A stretch of 64,000 bases of DNA from Thioploca sp. Lineage in GTDB: Bacteria > Pseudomonadota > Gammaproteobacteria > Beggiatoales > Beggiatoaceae. Both the position numbers and the translations under genes were made by a program. Within the stretch, counting starts at the first letter, position 1. The number at the start of each line of letters is the position of its first letter. The stretch spans positions 1-64,000 of the forward strand of contig JAAUSR010000008.1 of assembly GCA_012032555.1 (NCBI GenBank). Direction: 5' to 3'. The notes below the pieces were generated by a model. That model saw only the letters and a program-made list of their open reading frames with translations, did no database searches and was not told the DNA's origin. Positions 18,641 to 29,029 of this stretch are shown here, one piece after another.

Positions 18641-19810
18641 ATGCCAACTACCTTGTTTGGAAGATTACTTAACAATTATATGCGTCGCATTCGGGCTAGA
18701 GCCAAAGATGTTGCTGATGAATTAGGTGTCTCTCGACAAACAATACTAAATTGGATTCAGGGGACATCCATGCCAAAGAATTGTAGTAAAATTATGAGAT
18801 GTGGACAATTTTTAAGGCTAACTGAAAATGAATTAGATGAGTTATTTACAGCGGCAAATTGTGATAAACGTTCTCGTTACGAAATTGTCAATTTTGCCAA
18901 TCGGTTATTTATTGAATTATCTCATTTAACTACCTACCCGGTGGTGTTGTTATTAAGCCAAACTGATTGTAATGCTTATCCGTTTCGCCAGCTGTTGTTG
19001 CGCGAAGCTGCGGAAAAGTATTCTGTTAATCAGATGTTATATATTCATACCCCTTTTTTTACGGGGACCAATATGAGTCGCTATTTTGTGGAATTTGGCA
19101 AACAATGTCAGTTCAAAGAAGTGAATAATGAATTTAACTTTGAACGCGCCTTGCAAGAACGGTTAGAGCAGAGCAAACAGTTGTTTTTACTGATTACCCG
19201 CTTTGAGCAAGGTCCACCCATATTACGCGAACAATTAGCCGGCATTTTGCATAATCTCACTGATTTGTACCCGGGTCGTTTACATATCCTGCTCTGTGGT
19301 GGGGAAAGATTAGCTGAACTCAAATATCGAACTAATAATTTAGCTTTGCTGACTCATGCTACCGTTAAACGGTGGCCCGAAATGACTCGAGCTGAAGTCT
19401 ATGTTTGGCGCGATCACCGTTTTAAAGGCTTGTGGTTAAATGACGATATGGTAGATGAATTACTGACTATCAGTGGCGCACAACCCCAACTACTCGATGA
19501 ATGCTTAAGAATTAAACAGCAACAGCCACAATTGGAATTCAGAGAATATCCGAGCACCTTAAGTGAATCTGATTGTGTTTGGCAGCTGTTTACTCCCTTT
19601 ACTCGGGATACCTCAACCAGACAACAACTCGAAAAATGGCTACAGCAAGAAGAATTAGGTAAAGCACAGCCTTATATTCTTGACGATTTGCTTCGCCAAT
19701 TATATTGGCAAAATCTACTGGTAGAGCGTGATAAACGCCTCTATTGGCGATGTAATACTTTGCGAATGGCCGGGTTAAAAATTTTAGGAAACCATATCGT
19801 TAACAATTAA
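18641..19810 (+). CDS. XRE-type HTH protein with AAA-like region lacking a P-loop
   Basis: 389 residues, behind AGGGAGATATCTT. Residues 14-60 are a helix-turn-helix (RARAKDVADELGVSRQTILNWIQG). The next 230 residues have the strand/helix rhythm of an AAA/STAND ATPase of the TniB/ExeA type: TYPVVLLLSQ where strand 1 would be, QSKQLFLLITRFEQGPP in the Walker B position, RLHILLCGGERLAEL in the sensor position. The glycine-rich GxxGxGKT loop is replaced by SQTDCNAYPF, so nucleotide binding by the usual P-loop is not expected. The C-terminal 90 residues could be winged-helix. Probably a DNA-binding regulator or scaffold. The partner may be the small protein encoded just upstream. Cellular role unknown. 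Confidence 0.6.
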   Translation: MPTTLFGRLLNNYMRRIRARAKDVADELGVSRQTILNWIQGTSMPKNCSKIMRCGQFLRLTENELDELFTAANCDKRSRYEIVNFANRLFIELSHLTTYPVVLLLSQTDCNAYPFRQLLLREAAEKYSVNQMLYIHTPFFTGTNMSRYFVEFGKQCQFKEVNNEFNFERALQERLEQSKQLFLLITRFEQGPPILREQLAGILHNLTDLYPGRLHILLCGGERLAELKYRTNNLALLTHATVKRWPEMTRAEVYVWRDHRFKGLWLNDDMVDELLTISGAQPQLLDECLRIKQQQPQLEFREYPSTLSESDCVWQLFTPFTRDTSTRQQLEKWLQQEELGKAQPYILDDLLRQLYWQNLLVERDKRLYWRCNTLRMAGLKILGNHIVNN

Positions 19811-19815
19811 CTTAA

Positions 19816-19851
19816 CGTAGGGTGCGTTAGGCATTAGCTTGAACGCACCTG
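19816..19851. repeat. Short palindromic repeat GGTGCGTT...GAACGCACC
   Basis: GGTGCGTT (about 19820-19827) and GAACGCACC (about 19841-19849) form a hairpin just after the HTH gene. GTAGGGTGCGTTAGGC hairpins are widespread small repeats in cyanobacteria and sulfur bacteria. It may also act as a weak terminator, although no T tract follows. Confidence 0.55.
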
Positions 19852-19950
19852 GTAGCTCTATTTAACCTTATTAAATTCACGTCATTTAAAATAATATAAT
19901 AATTAATTATTTACTAAAATAAAACGACTCTTTCTATTAACTGGCTCGTT

Positions 19951-22203
19951 ATGTCTAGAGAAATTTTTTCCGAAGAAATAGAACGTTTACCACTACATCA
20001 ATTTACTGAACAAGCTTATCTTGATTATGCGATGTATGTCATTTTAGACCGTGCGCTACCCCATCTAGGCGACGGTTTAAAACCAGTACAGCGGCGCATC
20101 ATTTATGCCATGTCAGAGTTAGGACTGAAAGCCAGCAGTAAATATAAAAAATCGGCTCGTACGGTAGGAGACGTTTTGGGCAAATTTCACCCGCATGGCG
20201 ACATCGCTTGTTATGAAGCTATGGTGCTGATGGCACAGCCGTTTTCTTATCGTTATCCGCTAATCGATGGACAAGGCAATTGGGGTTCCATCGACGATCC
20301 CAAATCGTTTGCGGCGATGCGTTACACGGAAGCACGATTATCAGCCTTTACCGATATCTTGTTAAGTGAATTGGGACAAGGGACGGTGGATTGGCAACCC
20401 AATTTTGATGGCACTTTAGCAGAACCGGTGTTATTACCAGCTCGACTACCTCAGATATTGCTCAATGGTGCTACTGGCATTGCAGTGGGTATGGCAACTG
20501 ATATTCCACCTCATAATTTAATGGAAGTGGCGACAGCCTGTATTCATCTGTTAAAACACCCCCAGGCGACTGTAGCTGATTTGTGTACCTATTTATTGGG
20601 ACCCGATTATCCTACTGCGGCTGAAATTATTACTCCCCCTACCGAATTAGTCAAAATCTATGAAACCGGCACGGGTTCTATTCGACTGCGAGCCAGCTAC
20701 CTGCAAGAAAATGGTGATATTGTGATTACGGCATTACCCCATCAAACTGCCGGTGCCAAAGTCATCACCCAAATTGCCGAACAAATGACTAGCAAGAAAT
20801 TACCTATGATAGCCGACGTGCGCGATGAATCTGATCATGAAAATCCAGTGCGATTAGTTATTGAATTGAAAAATAAACAAATTGATCGAGATAGCGTGAT
20901 GGCCCATTTATTTGCGACGACCGATTTAGAACGAAGTTATCGAATCAATCTCAATGTCATTGGATTGGATGGTCGTCCACAAGTTAAAAATCTGAAAACA
21001 TTGTTACAAGAATGGTTAAATTACCGTATCCAAACGGTGCAACGTCGCCTGCAATATCGTTTGGATAAAATCCATAACCGGTTACATTTGCTAGCAGGAT
21101 TACTGATCGCGCATTTAAATATTGATAAAGTTATTGCGATTATCCGTGATAAAGATCGACCTAAACCTATTTTAATGCATACCTTTGGTTTGACTGAAAT
21201 CCAAGCTGAAGCCATTTTAGAATTAAAACTCCGGCAATTAGCTAAATTAGAAGAAATTAAAATTCGGAGCGAACAAGATGAACTGACTCAAGAGCGTGAC
21301 CGCTTAACCAATACCTTAAATTCTGAAAAAAATTTACATCAACTGATTGTGACTGAAATCAAAGCAGATATGAAAAAACAGGGTGATCCGCGTTGCTCGC
21401 CGCTAGTCACCCGACAACCGGCACAACCGCTTGATAATAACGAACTGATTTCATCCGAGCCGCTCACAGTTATTTTATCTGCGAAAGGTTGGGTACGAAC
21501 TGCTAAAGGTCATGAAGTCGATTTAACTAGTTTAACTTATCGATCTGGTGACGAATTAGCCAATGCCAGTTGCGGATACAGTCATCAACAAGCCGTTTTT
21601 CTTGATGCGAGTGGCCGCAGTTATTCTACGCCGGCGCACAGCTTACCGTCTGCCCGTGGTCAAGGTGAACCGTTAATCGGACGTTTTACTCCACCAAACG
21701 GAATTAGTTTTGTACAAGTCTTACTCGGTGAACCGGAAAGTTTATACTTACTGGCTTCTGATGCCGGTTATGGTTTTATTATCAATTTAGGTGAGTTATA
21801 TACCAAAAACAAAGCTGGCAAAGCGATACTCACCTTACCCAGTGATTCCAAACTACTACCCCCCTTGCTCATTACTCAACCGGATATCCAACATTATGCC
21901 GTGATAACCAGCGCTGGTTACCTGGCTATCGTGTCACTCAATGAACTACCACGATTACCCAAAGGTAAAGGGGTAAAATTACTCAATATACCAGCTAATA
22001 GCACTGAGAAAGTGATCGCTCTCACTTTGCTGCAACCAACGACCGATAAATTAACTTTGCACGTGGGAAAACGCCACCTAACTTTAAAAGAACGTGATAT
22101 TGAAGCCTATACTATTGAGCGCAATCGACGTGGTTATAAATTACCACATGGTTTTCAAAGAGTTGAAACAACAACGCGCGCTGCTAATGACAATTCAAGC
22201 TAG
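19951..22203 (+). CDS. parC: DNA topoisomerase IV subunit A (ParC)
   Basis: 750 residues, full length. The breakage-reunion domain carries the catalytic tyrosine Y125 in [11 protein letters not shown]. The family signature [11 protein letters not shown] is at 41-50 and the quinolone-determining region at 75-92 reads [18 protein letters not shown]. The residue equivalent to E. coli Ser80 is isoleucine (I85), while the glutamate at the Glu84 position is kept (E89). The C-terminal beta-pinwheel domain covers about 500-735. ParC pairs with ParE to decatenate daughter chromosomes. parE is not in the window. No Shine-Dalgarno sequence is obvious, but the [19 protein letters not shown] start matches the family. 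Confidence 0.95.
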   Translation: MSREIFSEEIERLPLHQFTEQAYLDYAMYVILDRALPHLGDGLKPVQRRIIYAMSELGLKASSKYKKSARTVGDVLGKFHPHGDIACYEAMVLMAQPFSYRYPLIDGQGNWGSIDDPKSFAAMRYTEARLSAFTDILLSELGQGTVDWQPNFDGTLAEPVLLPARLPQILLNGATGIAVGMATDIPPHNLMEVATACIHLLKHPQATVADLCTYLLGPDYPTAAEIITPPTELVKIYETGTGSIRLRASYLQENGDIVITALPHQTAGAKVITQIAEQMTSKKLPMIADVRDESDHENPVRLVIELKNKQIDRDSVMAHLFATTDLERSYRINLNVIGLDGRPQVKNLKTLLQEWLNYRIQTVQRRLQYRLDKIHNRLHLLAGLLIAHLNIDKVIAIIRDKDRPKPILMHTFGLTEIQAEAILELKLRQLAKLEEIKIRSEQDELTQERDRLTNTLNSEKNLHQLIVTEIKADMKKQGDPRCSPLVTRQPAQPLDNNELISSEPLTVILSAKGWVRTAKGHEVDLTSLTYRSGDELANASCGYSHQQAVFLDASGRSYSTPAHSLPSARGQGEPLIGRFTPPNGISFVQVLLGEPESLYLLASDAGYGFIINLGELYTKNKAGKAILTLPSDSKLLPPLLITQPDIQHYAVITSAGYLAIVSLNELPRLPKGKGVKLLNIPANSTEKVIALTLLQPTTDKLTLHVGKRHLTLKERDIEAYTIERNRRGYKLPHGFQRVETTTRAANDNSS

Positions 22204-22271
22204 CTAATGCCAACTCGTATACCAATGGAAACTAAGCGAAACTCAACATTTTTGGGCTTAACTTAATGGTA

Positions 22272-23060
22272 TTAAACCGACACACTTGACTCCGTTCTAG
22301 TGGAATATCGTGCTTCAACCATGAGTCGTTTCATTTCACGTACAGCTTCGGCAAAGCCACTAAATAAAGCTCGAGCAACAATCGCATGACCGATATTTAA
22401 TTCACCGATTGGGGGAATAGCGGCAATAGCGGTCACGTTATGGTAATTTAAGCCATGACCGGCGTTGACTTGTAAACCCGCTTGGATACCCTGTTCGACC
22501 GCCGCTAAGATTCGTTGATATTCTTTCGTGCGCATTGCTTCATTGGTGGCATCGGCAAAATGGCCCGTATGAATTTCTACTACTGGAGCACCAACTTTAA
22601 CAGCGGCTTCAATTTGTGCCGGATTAGCATCAATAAACAGCGATACTCGAGTTCCTACTGCTGCTAATCGTTGACAGGCGATGCGGATGCGTTCTGGTTG
22701 ACTCAGGACATCTAGACCGCCTTCTGTCGTTAATTCTTCTCGCCGCTCAGGAACTAAGCAAACATCATGAGGACGAATTCGTTCGGCAAAGGTGAGCATT
22801 TCTTCAGTGACCGCCATTTCTAAATTCATGCGAGTTAATAGTATTGCTTGTAACAGCGTAACATCACGTTCCTGAATATGGCGGCGATCTTCCCGTAAAT
22901 GGAGGGTAATTAAATCGGCACCAGCTTGCTCGGCAGTGATAGCCGCTTGAATGGGATCCGGATAGCGAGTCCCACGTGCTTGTCTAACGGTGGCAATGTG
23001 ATCAATATTTACTCCCAAACGGATAGGCGTAATAGCCATGGTGTTAAAGGTAGGTTTCAT
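22272..23060 (-). CDS. pdxJ: Pyridoxine 5'-phosphate synthase PdxJ
   Basis: 262 residues. [23 protein letters not shown] at the N-terminus is the PdxJ signature. E and H active-site positions are visible in [10 protein letters not shown] and EIHTGHFAD, and [12 protein letters not shown] and [13 protein letters not shown] are conserved phosphate-binding parts. It condenses 3-amino-2-oxopropyl phosphate with deoxyxylulose 5-phosphate to form vitamin B6 in the DXP-dependent route. The start may be the internal ATG seven codons later (MAITPIRLG), since neither has a clear ribosome site. The last 15 residues form an unconserved tail. Confidence 0.95.
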   Translation of the reverse strand: MKPTFNTMAITPIRLGVNIDHIATVRQARGTRYPDPIQAAITAEQAGADLITLHLREDRRHIQERDVTLLQAILLTRMNLEMAVTEEMLTFAERIRPHDVCLVPERREELTTEGGLDVLSQPERIRIACQRLAAVGTRVSLFIDANPAQIEAAVKVGAPVVEIHTGHFADATNEAMRTKEYQRILAAVEQGIQAGLQVNAGHGLNYHNVTAIAAIPPIGELNIGHAIVARALFSGFAEAVREMKRLMVEARYSTRTESSVSV

Positions 23061-23126
23061 AACTTGTACTTAGCAAAACGGTGAGTTAAAACGGATTGAG
23101 TTAGGTTTTTTTGACCAGCAAATGGG

Positions 23127-25507
23127 TTATTCTTGAAAGCTATCGGGAGTTATTGGTATACCTTCACGATCGATACGATGGTTAAAGGTACTGAGTTCGC
23201 GGACATCTTGTATTTGACAACCGCTGTGTAATAAATCGGCGGCATCTATAAATGGCGTTGGTAGTGCGATAAGCCCTTCAGTGGCATCATTTTCGGGTGA
23301 ATGAATCGTGACTTCACCATCGATACCCAATTGTGACGAAGCGGTGATCACGCTAGCAATCGGTTCAGCGGAAAGATTATAAATGCCGGTGGTCGTGATA
23401 TCAATGTTACCCCCTTTGCCTTGAAAAGCATTAGCTTGAATTCGACTATTATTTAATACCAGGAATTCTGGTTCTAAAATTATATTGCCGCCATTACCGG
23501 TTTCAGCTTTAACACGGGCACTGATTTCACTATTAGTCAAGCGTAAGTAACCCGGGGTGGTCAGACTGATATTACCGCCATCAGCACGTGCTGTTGAAGT
23601 TCGGATGGTACTATTTTCCATGAATAAGTTCCCACCTAAGATGAAAGTGAGATGACCGGCTTGACCTTGACCTTGACTGCTAGCGGTGATAGCGGCACCG
23701 TGACGAAGTTGCAAATCGGCAGTAGTAATTTTAATTTCCCCGCCTGGACCAAAACTAAATTGATCAGTAGCGGCACTAATACCGGTTGAGTTACCTTCTA
23801 ACTGAATTGCTCGCTGAGCAGTGATTTCGATATCACCGGCTTGACCACGACCGGCGATGGTATCGCTATGAATGCTACCACCCGTTTGCAATTTTAAAGT
23901 ATCGACTTGTAGTTTAATTTGACCGGCTTTGCCATTCAAAAACGTAACTGTTTGTAAAGTCCCACCATTTTCCAAGGTTAAGGTGGGTGCCGAGACAGTT
24001 AGTTGTCCCCCTTCTCCTTGAGAAGAGAACACATTGCTGAATAAGCCACTGGATTGTTGAATTGACGATTGACCACTAATCAATACTTGTTCCGTGGCGG
24101 TGACAGTGATTTGACCACCCTTTCCAGTACCGGTGGGATTATTTTGACTACCCACGCCAACATTTATCTGAGCACCATTGCGTATTTCTAATGTTTTGAC
24201 TTGTAAAGATAACTGTCCAGCTTGACCACTGCTACTAGCCGTACCAACATTGATTTGCGCTTCATCATCTAGATAGATTTGTTGCGCTACTAATTTGACT
24301 TGTCCACCATTACCTCGACCTGAAGTTTGGCTTTGAATCCCACTGGGTAATGCCAGTGTTCCAGTCCGATCAACCCCGGTGATTGATATCGTTCCAGGGG
24401 TGGTTAAGGTAACATCACCAGCCGCTCCCGAACTACTGGTGGAACTGGCAATCTGTGAACCCTGACTCAGACGAATATCACCGGCTTTAATCGCAATAGA
24501 ACCGGCTTGACCGGTAGCTTGACCAGGAAAATAATTATCAACCACTTCCGTGGTAATTCGGGAACCGTTTTGCAACACAAGGGGATTGTTGGTTTCAATC
24601 GTGATACCGCGCCCACTCTGGTCTTTCCAGGTATCGGCAAAAATCCAGCCTTGATCTAATAATAATTGTCCCGCCCGAATAAATATCGAACCACCGCCTA
24701 AGCCACTGGCATCAACATGACCAAATCGTCGATTAGCTGTGTTAATATCGGTAATGCTTATTGTACCGTAAGCTGCCAAGCGATTGTCAGGGAATTGACT
24801 CTGATCGATTGGAACTTCTCCGGGTGCCGCTACGCTAATTAAATTGATGTTATGACCATAACTGCGTAATTCACTTTGGTTAAGGCTGATATCACCACCG
24901 ACAAAAGCCAAAGTATGAGACGGTATGGCTTCTCCTTGCAGGAGTTGTTTGATGGCTTGATTATCGGGTGGTAGAATGAGTTGGCTACCCGTTAAAGTAA
25001 TCGGGGTGGGATGATTATCTAAAAAGCCAAATGCGGAAGGTGGTGCCACCGTCAATAACGTATTTTCTAAATTAACCGCATCAAAGTGACCAACTTGACC
25101 CAGTTGTAGGGAATGAGCGGTGCTAACGTAAAGTGACCCAGAAACATCGATGTGTGCATGAGGGCCAAATAAAATGCCGGCGGGATTAATAAAATACATA
25201 TCCGCCGCTGGTATAGCAGAGCTCAGTACGCCATCAATATGGGAGATTTCTCCGCCGGTAACGCGGCTAATCACGTTTTTTACGGTAATCGGTCCAGTAA
25301 AAACAGCTTGTTCCCCTTGAATCAGGTTGAATTTATCAAAACTATGAAATAAATTACTTTCATACTGTTGACCCAATTCAGCTGGAATACGATAAGTTGG
25401 TCCGGTTAATTCCAGACGTGGGCCGAGACTACCATCAAGGCGATTTCTGCTAGGATAGGTGAACTCAGCATCAAGGAAATCAGGGTGCCAATCAATCGGT
25501 ATTTCAT
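23127..25507 (-). CDS. Filamentous haemagglutinin-type (TpsA-like) secreted protein, frameshift after the signal peptide
   Basis: The ATG at 25507 starts a perfect signal peptide, MKYRLIGTLISLMLSSPILA. It then runs out of frame near 25437-25443, while the frame with LDGSLGPRLELTGPTYRIP takes over and continues to 23127. One missing C (GCC TT instead of GCCCTT) restores ILAEIALDGSLGP. The mature part begins with the TPS secretion domain (NLFHSFDKFNLIQGE, IDGVLSSAIPAADMYFINPAGILFGPHAHIDVSGS), the haemagglutinin activity domain of two-partner secretion. A long beta-helix of G-rich, N/Q/T-rich repeats (GQAGxIxL) follows to about residue 740. It is expected to be exported by a TpsB porin, which is not visible here. 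It ends with a single cysteine (GCQIQDVREL). The short length suggests a cyanobacteria-like FHA surface protein. Confidence 0.82.
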
Positions 25508-25528
25508 TTTGATTACTTCTAAATACTC

Positions 25529-25701
25529 AGTTGCTTTCAAGAAGAATTTCTTTCAGTAGGGCGGGAATCCTTTCCCGCCATGCCTAAGTTGCTTTCAAGA
25601 AGAATTTCTTTCAGTAGGGCGGGAATCCTTTCCCGCCATGCCTAAGTTGCTTTCAAGAAGAATTCCTTTTAGTAGGGCGGGAATCCTTTCCCACCATGCC
25701 A
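25529..25701. repeat. Three tandem 58-bp repeats, each with a GGCGGGAA...TTCCCGCC hairpin
   Basis: Units start at 25529, 25587 and 25645, exactly 58 bp apart. Units 1 and 2 are identical; unit 3 differs at a few bases, including a change in its right hairpin arm (cccacc). Each unit carries GGCGGGAATCC/TTTCCCGCC, which can form a stable hairpin. The array lies directly upstream of the haemagglutinin start codon and downstream of pyrC' on the same strand, so it may terminate the pyrimidine transcript or affect the haemagglutinin leader. Confidence 0.9.
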
Positions 25702-25798
25702 GATCAATTGAGTATAACTATTAAATCTCCCCTAGCCCTATTTTTCAAAGAAGAGATTTAAAAAAGCGGGAAAAGGGGGAGAAAAACAACATAAATTA

Positions 25799-27076
25799 CT
25801 AACACCCCGTGTAAACCACTTTGCCATTAATTAAGGTATAGATAACTCGTCCCTTAAATTTCCAATTTAAAAATGGTGAATTATGTCCTTTGCTACGCAT
25901 ATTTTCGGGAGCCAATTGCCAACTATCATTCGGGTCAAAGATACAAATATCAGCGGGTTGACCAACGGCTAATGTCCCGGCGTCTATGCCTAAAATTTGG
26001 GCCGGTTTGGTCGTCACATAACTCAATAGCGTGGTTAGATCCATTGACATTTCTTCAGCTAGGTGTAAGCATAGGGGTAACAAAGTATCTAACCCCGAGA
26101 TTCCCATGGCGGTCATGGCAAATGGACTGAGTTTAGCATCAGCTTCATGGGGTTGATGATCAGAACAAATCGCATCAACTCCACCCTGGAGCAAACCCGT
26201 TCGTAAAGCGGTTTTATCTTGCTGGGTACGTAGTGGTGGATAAACGTGACATTGACTATTGTAGTTATTGATATCCGTTTCGGTTAAAAATAACTGATGG
26301 GCACTGACATCAGCCGTGACGGGTAGTCCTTGCGTTTGAGCTTGTTTAACCATCTTAATGGCACGGGCGGTAGACAATCGGCAAAAATGAGCACGTACCC
26401 CGGTTGTCTCAATCAGGAAGAGATGTCGAGCAACTTCAATGGTTTCTGTCGTTTCCGGAATACCGGAGAGACCTAAGCGGGTACTCACTGCGCCTTCATG
26501 AACGCAACCATGAACACCTAACCACGGTTCGCGGGGATGAATAAATACGGTCAATTCACAATTAGCAGCATATTCCAAGGCATAGCGTAATACTTCGGTA
26601 TTCACAATCGGCAGTACATTACTTACCGCAACGCAACCAGCTTCTTTTAAATCACCCATTTCCGCTAATTGTTCACCGGCTAACCCTCGAGTTAACGCCG
26701 CTAAGGGTAATACTTTGGCCATTCCAGAATGAGCGGCGCGTTGTTGTAATAATTCAGCTACAGCGGGAGTATCAATCACCGGATTGGTATCCGGGGGACA
26801 ACACACCGTGGTTATGCCACTATTAGCCGCCGCCCGAGTTTCACTAATAATCGTGCCTTTATATTCTGCCCCCGGTTCCCGTAACCGTACCCCTAAATCA
26901 ACTAAACCTGGACAAACGATTTTATGTTGGACATCAATTTGCCTTTCCGCTTTGAAATCGTTAGGGGGGGTACCAACCGCCACAATTTTACCCGCTGCAA
27001 TGTGCAGATCGGTGATTAAATCAAGATGCGCAGCGGGATCGATAACTCGCCCGCCGATAATGCTGAGTGTTGCCAT
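25799..27076 (-). CDS. pyrC: Dihydroorotase homologue lacking metal ligands (PyrC'/PyrX), probable ATCase partner
   Basis: 425 residues of the amidohydrolase fold. The HxH zinc-ligand motif of dihydroorotase (normally D.HVH.REPG) reads DLGVRLREPG at 60-69, so both histidines are absent (G62, R64). The downstream H(I/F)CH(L/V)ST ligand also reads HFCRLST, with arginine in place of histidine. The later D (ICSDHQPH) remains. It should therefore be unable to catalyse the reaction. In pseudomonads such a PyrC' subunit forms a dodecamer with PyrB and is needed for aspartate transcarbamoylase assembly. Here it immediately follows pyrB (one-base overlap at 27076), which supports the same role. A true dihydroorotase must lie elsewhere. 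Confidence 0.9.
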   Translation of the reverse strand: MATLSIIGGRVIDPAAHLDLITDLHIAAGKIVAVGTPPNDFKAERQIDVQHKIVCPGLVDLGVRLREPGAEYKGTIISETRAAANSGITTVCCPPDTNPVIDTPAVAELLQQRAAHSGMAKVLPLAALTRGLAGEQLAEMGDLKEAGCVAVSNVLPIVNTEVLRYALEYAANCELTVFIHPREPWLGVHGCVHEGAVSTRLGLSGIPETTETIEVARHLFLIETTGVRAHFCRLSTARAIKMVKQAQTQGLPVTADVSAHQLFLTETDINNYNSQCHVYPPLRTQQDKTALRTGLLQGGVDAICSDHQPHEADAKLSPFAMTAMGISGLDTLLPLCLHLAEEMSMDLTTLLSYVTTKPAQILGIDAGTLAVGQPADICIFDPNDSWQLAPENMRSKGHNSPFLNWKFKGRVIYTLINGKVVYTGC

Positions 27077-28047
27077 TAACGAGTATCCTTTAATTCGGGA
27101 ATCGCCTTTAAAGTCATCGCCATAACTGCCATCCGAATTGCAATTCCATTGCTCACTTGTTGTAAAATAACAGACCGTTCACCATTAGCAACGGGCGAGT
27201 CAATTTCAACGCCGCGATTAATCGGTCCGGGGTGCATGACAATCGCCCCGGGATGAGTGACATCTAAAATGGCTTCGGTCAGTCCATAATATTGAAAGTA
27301 TTCATGGACACTGGGGATGAGTGCTGCCTGCATTCGTTCTCGTTGTAACCGTAGCATCAGAATGACATCGACATTGCGCAATCCCTCTTTTAACCGATTA
27401 AAGACTTTAACACCCATCATAGCTATTCCCTTTGGCATCAGAGTGTTAGGCCCAACTACTCGCACTTCAGCCACACCTAAAGTCATTAACGCATGAATGT
27501 TAGAACGCGCCACACGGGAGTGTAAAATATCACCCACTATCGCTACGCGCAAGGAAGCAAAATCCTCTTTATACTGGCGAATGGTATACATATCCAACAT
27601 CGCTTGAGTGGGATGCTCGTGTCGTCCATCACCCGCGTTGATAATGCTAATATGGGGTGCAACATGTTGTGCCATAAAGTGCGCCGCACCACCGGCGGCA
27701 TGACGAACGACGAACAGGTCACAGTGCATGGCTTCTAAATTGCGCAACATATCAATCAAAGTTTCCCCTTTGCTACTAGACGAGGTATTAATATTAAAAT
27801 TCAACACATCAGCTGATAAACGTTTCGCTGCTAACTCAAACGTGGTGCGAGTACGCGTACTGGGTTCAAAGAACAAATTAACAATGGTTTTCCCACGTAA
27901 GAGAGGAACTTTCTTAACGGTTTGTTCCGTTACACTGATGAGTGAAGTAGCGGTATCTAAAATTTCAATCAGTAAGGCTTTGGGCAAGCCTTCAATGCCT
28001 AAAAAATGTTTCAGACGACCTTGAGGGTCTAATTGGATAGTGTTCAT
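27076..28047 (-). CDS. pyrB: Aspartate carbamoyltransferase catalytic subunit
   Basis: 323 residues. The carbamoyl phosphate-binding STRTRTTFE is at about 59-67 and HPTQAMLDM at about 145-153, and [12 protein letters not shown] is near 270. It joins carbamoyl phosphate and aspartate to N-carbamoylaspartate, step two of pyrimidine synthesis. No pyrI regulatory subunit is present; the adjoining PyrC' homologue is the expected structural partner. It overlaps pyrR upstream by four bases and pyrC' by one base, consistent with translational coupling. Confidence 0.96.
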   Translation of the reverse strand: MNTIQLDPQGRLKHFLGIEGLPKALLIEILDTATSLISVTEQTVKKVPLLRGKTIVNLFFEPSTRTRTTFELAAKRLSADVLNFNINTSSSSKGETLIDMLRNLEAMHCDLFVVRHAAGGAAHFMAQHVAPHISIINAGDGRHEHPTQAMLDMYTIRQYKEDFASLRVAIVGDILHSRVARSNIHALMTLGVAEVRVVGPNTLMPKGIAMMGVKVFNRLKEGLRNVDVILMLRLQRERMQAALIPSVHEYFQYYGLTEAILDVTHPGAIVMHPGPINRGVEIDSPVANGERSVILQQVSNGIAIRMAVMAMTLKAIPELKDTR

Positions 28048-28547
28048 GCCAGGGTACGAATTTCTAAAGATAGCGGCTCCGGTCCACAGAGTTTAACATG
28101 TTTACCCGGTTCCAAATACAGTGAATAACCGATTACATCGGGTTGAATAGGTAGTTCGCGCCCATTACGTTCGATTAAAACCACAAGGGTAACACTCGCC
28201 GGTCGACCATAATCAAAAAGTTCATTGAGAGCCGCTCGTACCGTGCGTCCGGTATGCAATACATCATCGACTAAAACAATATGACGATCATTGACTTCTA
28301 AGGGTAGGCGAGAAGGTTTAACATGGGGATGTAGCCCAATGCGACTAAAGTCATCTCGGTAAAAGGCAATTTCTAATTGTCCAAGTGGTTGTGGCAAATT
28401 TAACAATGTATGCAGATGTTTAGCTACCCATACTCCACCGGTGTGTATTCCAACCATCAGGGCATTATCACGTTGGTGTTTTTTTAAGTATTGATCTAAA
28501 GAATTTGCTACGCTACGTAACAACATATCAAGATGATTTATAGACAT
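28044..28547 (-). CDS. pyrR: Bifunctional pyr operon regulator / uracil phosphoribosyltransferase PyrR
   Basis: 167 residues from the ATG at 28547, preferred over a GTG four codons earlier. The PRPP-binding motif [20 protein letters not shown] is near residues 93-112 and [10 protein letters not shown] near 32-41. In Gram-positive bacteria PyrR is an RNA-binding attenuator of the pyr operon and also has uracil phosphoribosyltransferase activity. In gammaproteobacteria it occurs in the ruvX-pyrR-pyrB-pyrC' order seen here, but an RNA target is not evident in this leader. It overlaps the end of ruvX by about ten bases. Confidence 0.93.
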   Translation of the reverse strand: MSINHLDMLLRSVANSLDQYLKKHQRDNALMVGIHTGGVWVAKHLHTLLNLPQPLGQLEIAFYRDDFSRIGLHPHVKPSRLPLEVNDRHIVLVDDVLHTGRTVRAALNELFDYGRPASVTLVVLIERNGRELPIQPDVIGYSLYLEPGKHVKLCGPEPLSLEIRTLA

Positions 28548-29029
28548 TCCGTCAACCACGTTTCTAAAATAATTTGAGCTGCCACGGCATCTAAACCTTT
28601 CCGATTATTTTTCTTCTTGGAATGTTTTGATTTCAAAGTGCTATGAGGTGCTTTTTCGGTGGTTAACTGAACTGGGGTAGCCATTTTTTCCGCAGCGGCA
28701 ACGGATGAAAGCGTTTCATTGATAGTATAAACCGGTAATTGATAACGCGTTGCTAATTGCTGAGTAAAATGCTGAACCGCTATAGCAATAACATGGGTTG
28801 AACCATTAGCATATAAGGGCATACCTACCACTAAAACCTGCGGCTGCCACTCTCGAACTAAGGTTTGAAGATGTATCCAATCGGGTTGTTGATTTTTAAC
28901 CAGTACAGTAGTTAAAGGGTAGGCTGTAGCAGTTATGGTTTGTCCAATCGCAATGCCAATCCGTTTTGTACCATAGTCAAATCCCATGACGCTTTGAATA
29001 AGCATCGTTGGCGAAGCATTTTTACTCAA
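28538..29029 (-). CDS. ruvX: Holliday junction resolvase-like RuvX (YqgF)
   Basis: 163 residues, RNase H-like fold with VMGFDYGTKRIGIAIGQ at 14-30 (first catalytic aspartate in FDYG), VLVVGMPLYANGS near 66-78, INETLSS near 103-109 (second acidic residue) and a terminal GLDAVAAQIIL (third). RuvX/YqgF acts in 16S rRNA 5' maturation and may resolve junctions. A lysine-rich insert (KSKHSKKKNNRK) before the last motif is longer than usual. It starts one base before the yqgE stop (29030), in the conserved yqgE-ruvX-pyrR order. Confidence 0.93.
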   Translation of the reverse strand: MSKNASPTMLIQSVMGFDYGTKRIGIAIGQTITATAYPLTTVLVKNQQPDWIHLQTLVREWQPQVLVVGMPLYANGSTHVIAIAVQHFTQQLATRYQLPVYTINETLSSVAAAEKMATPVQLTTEKAPHSTLKSKHSKKKNNRKGLDAVAAQIILETWLTECL

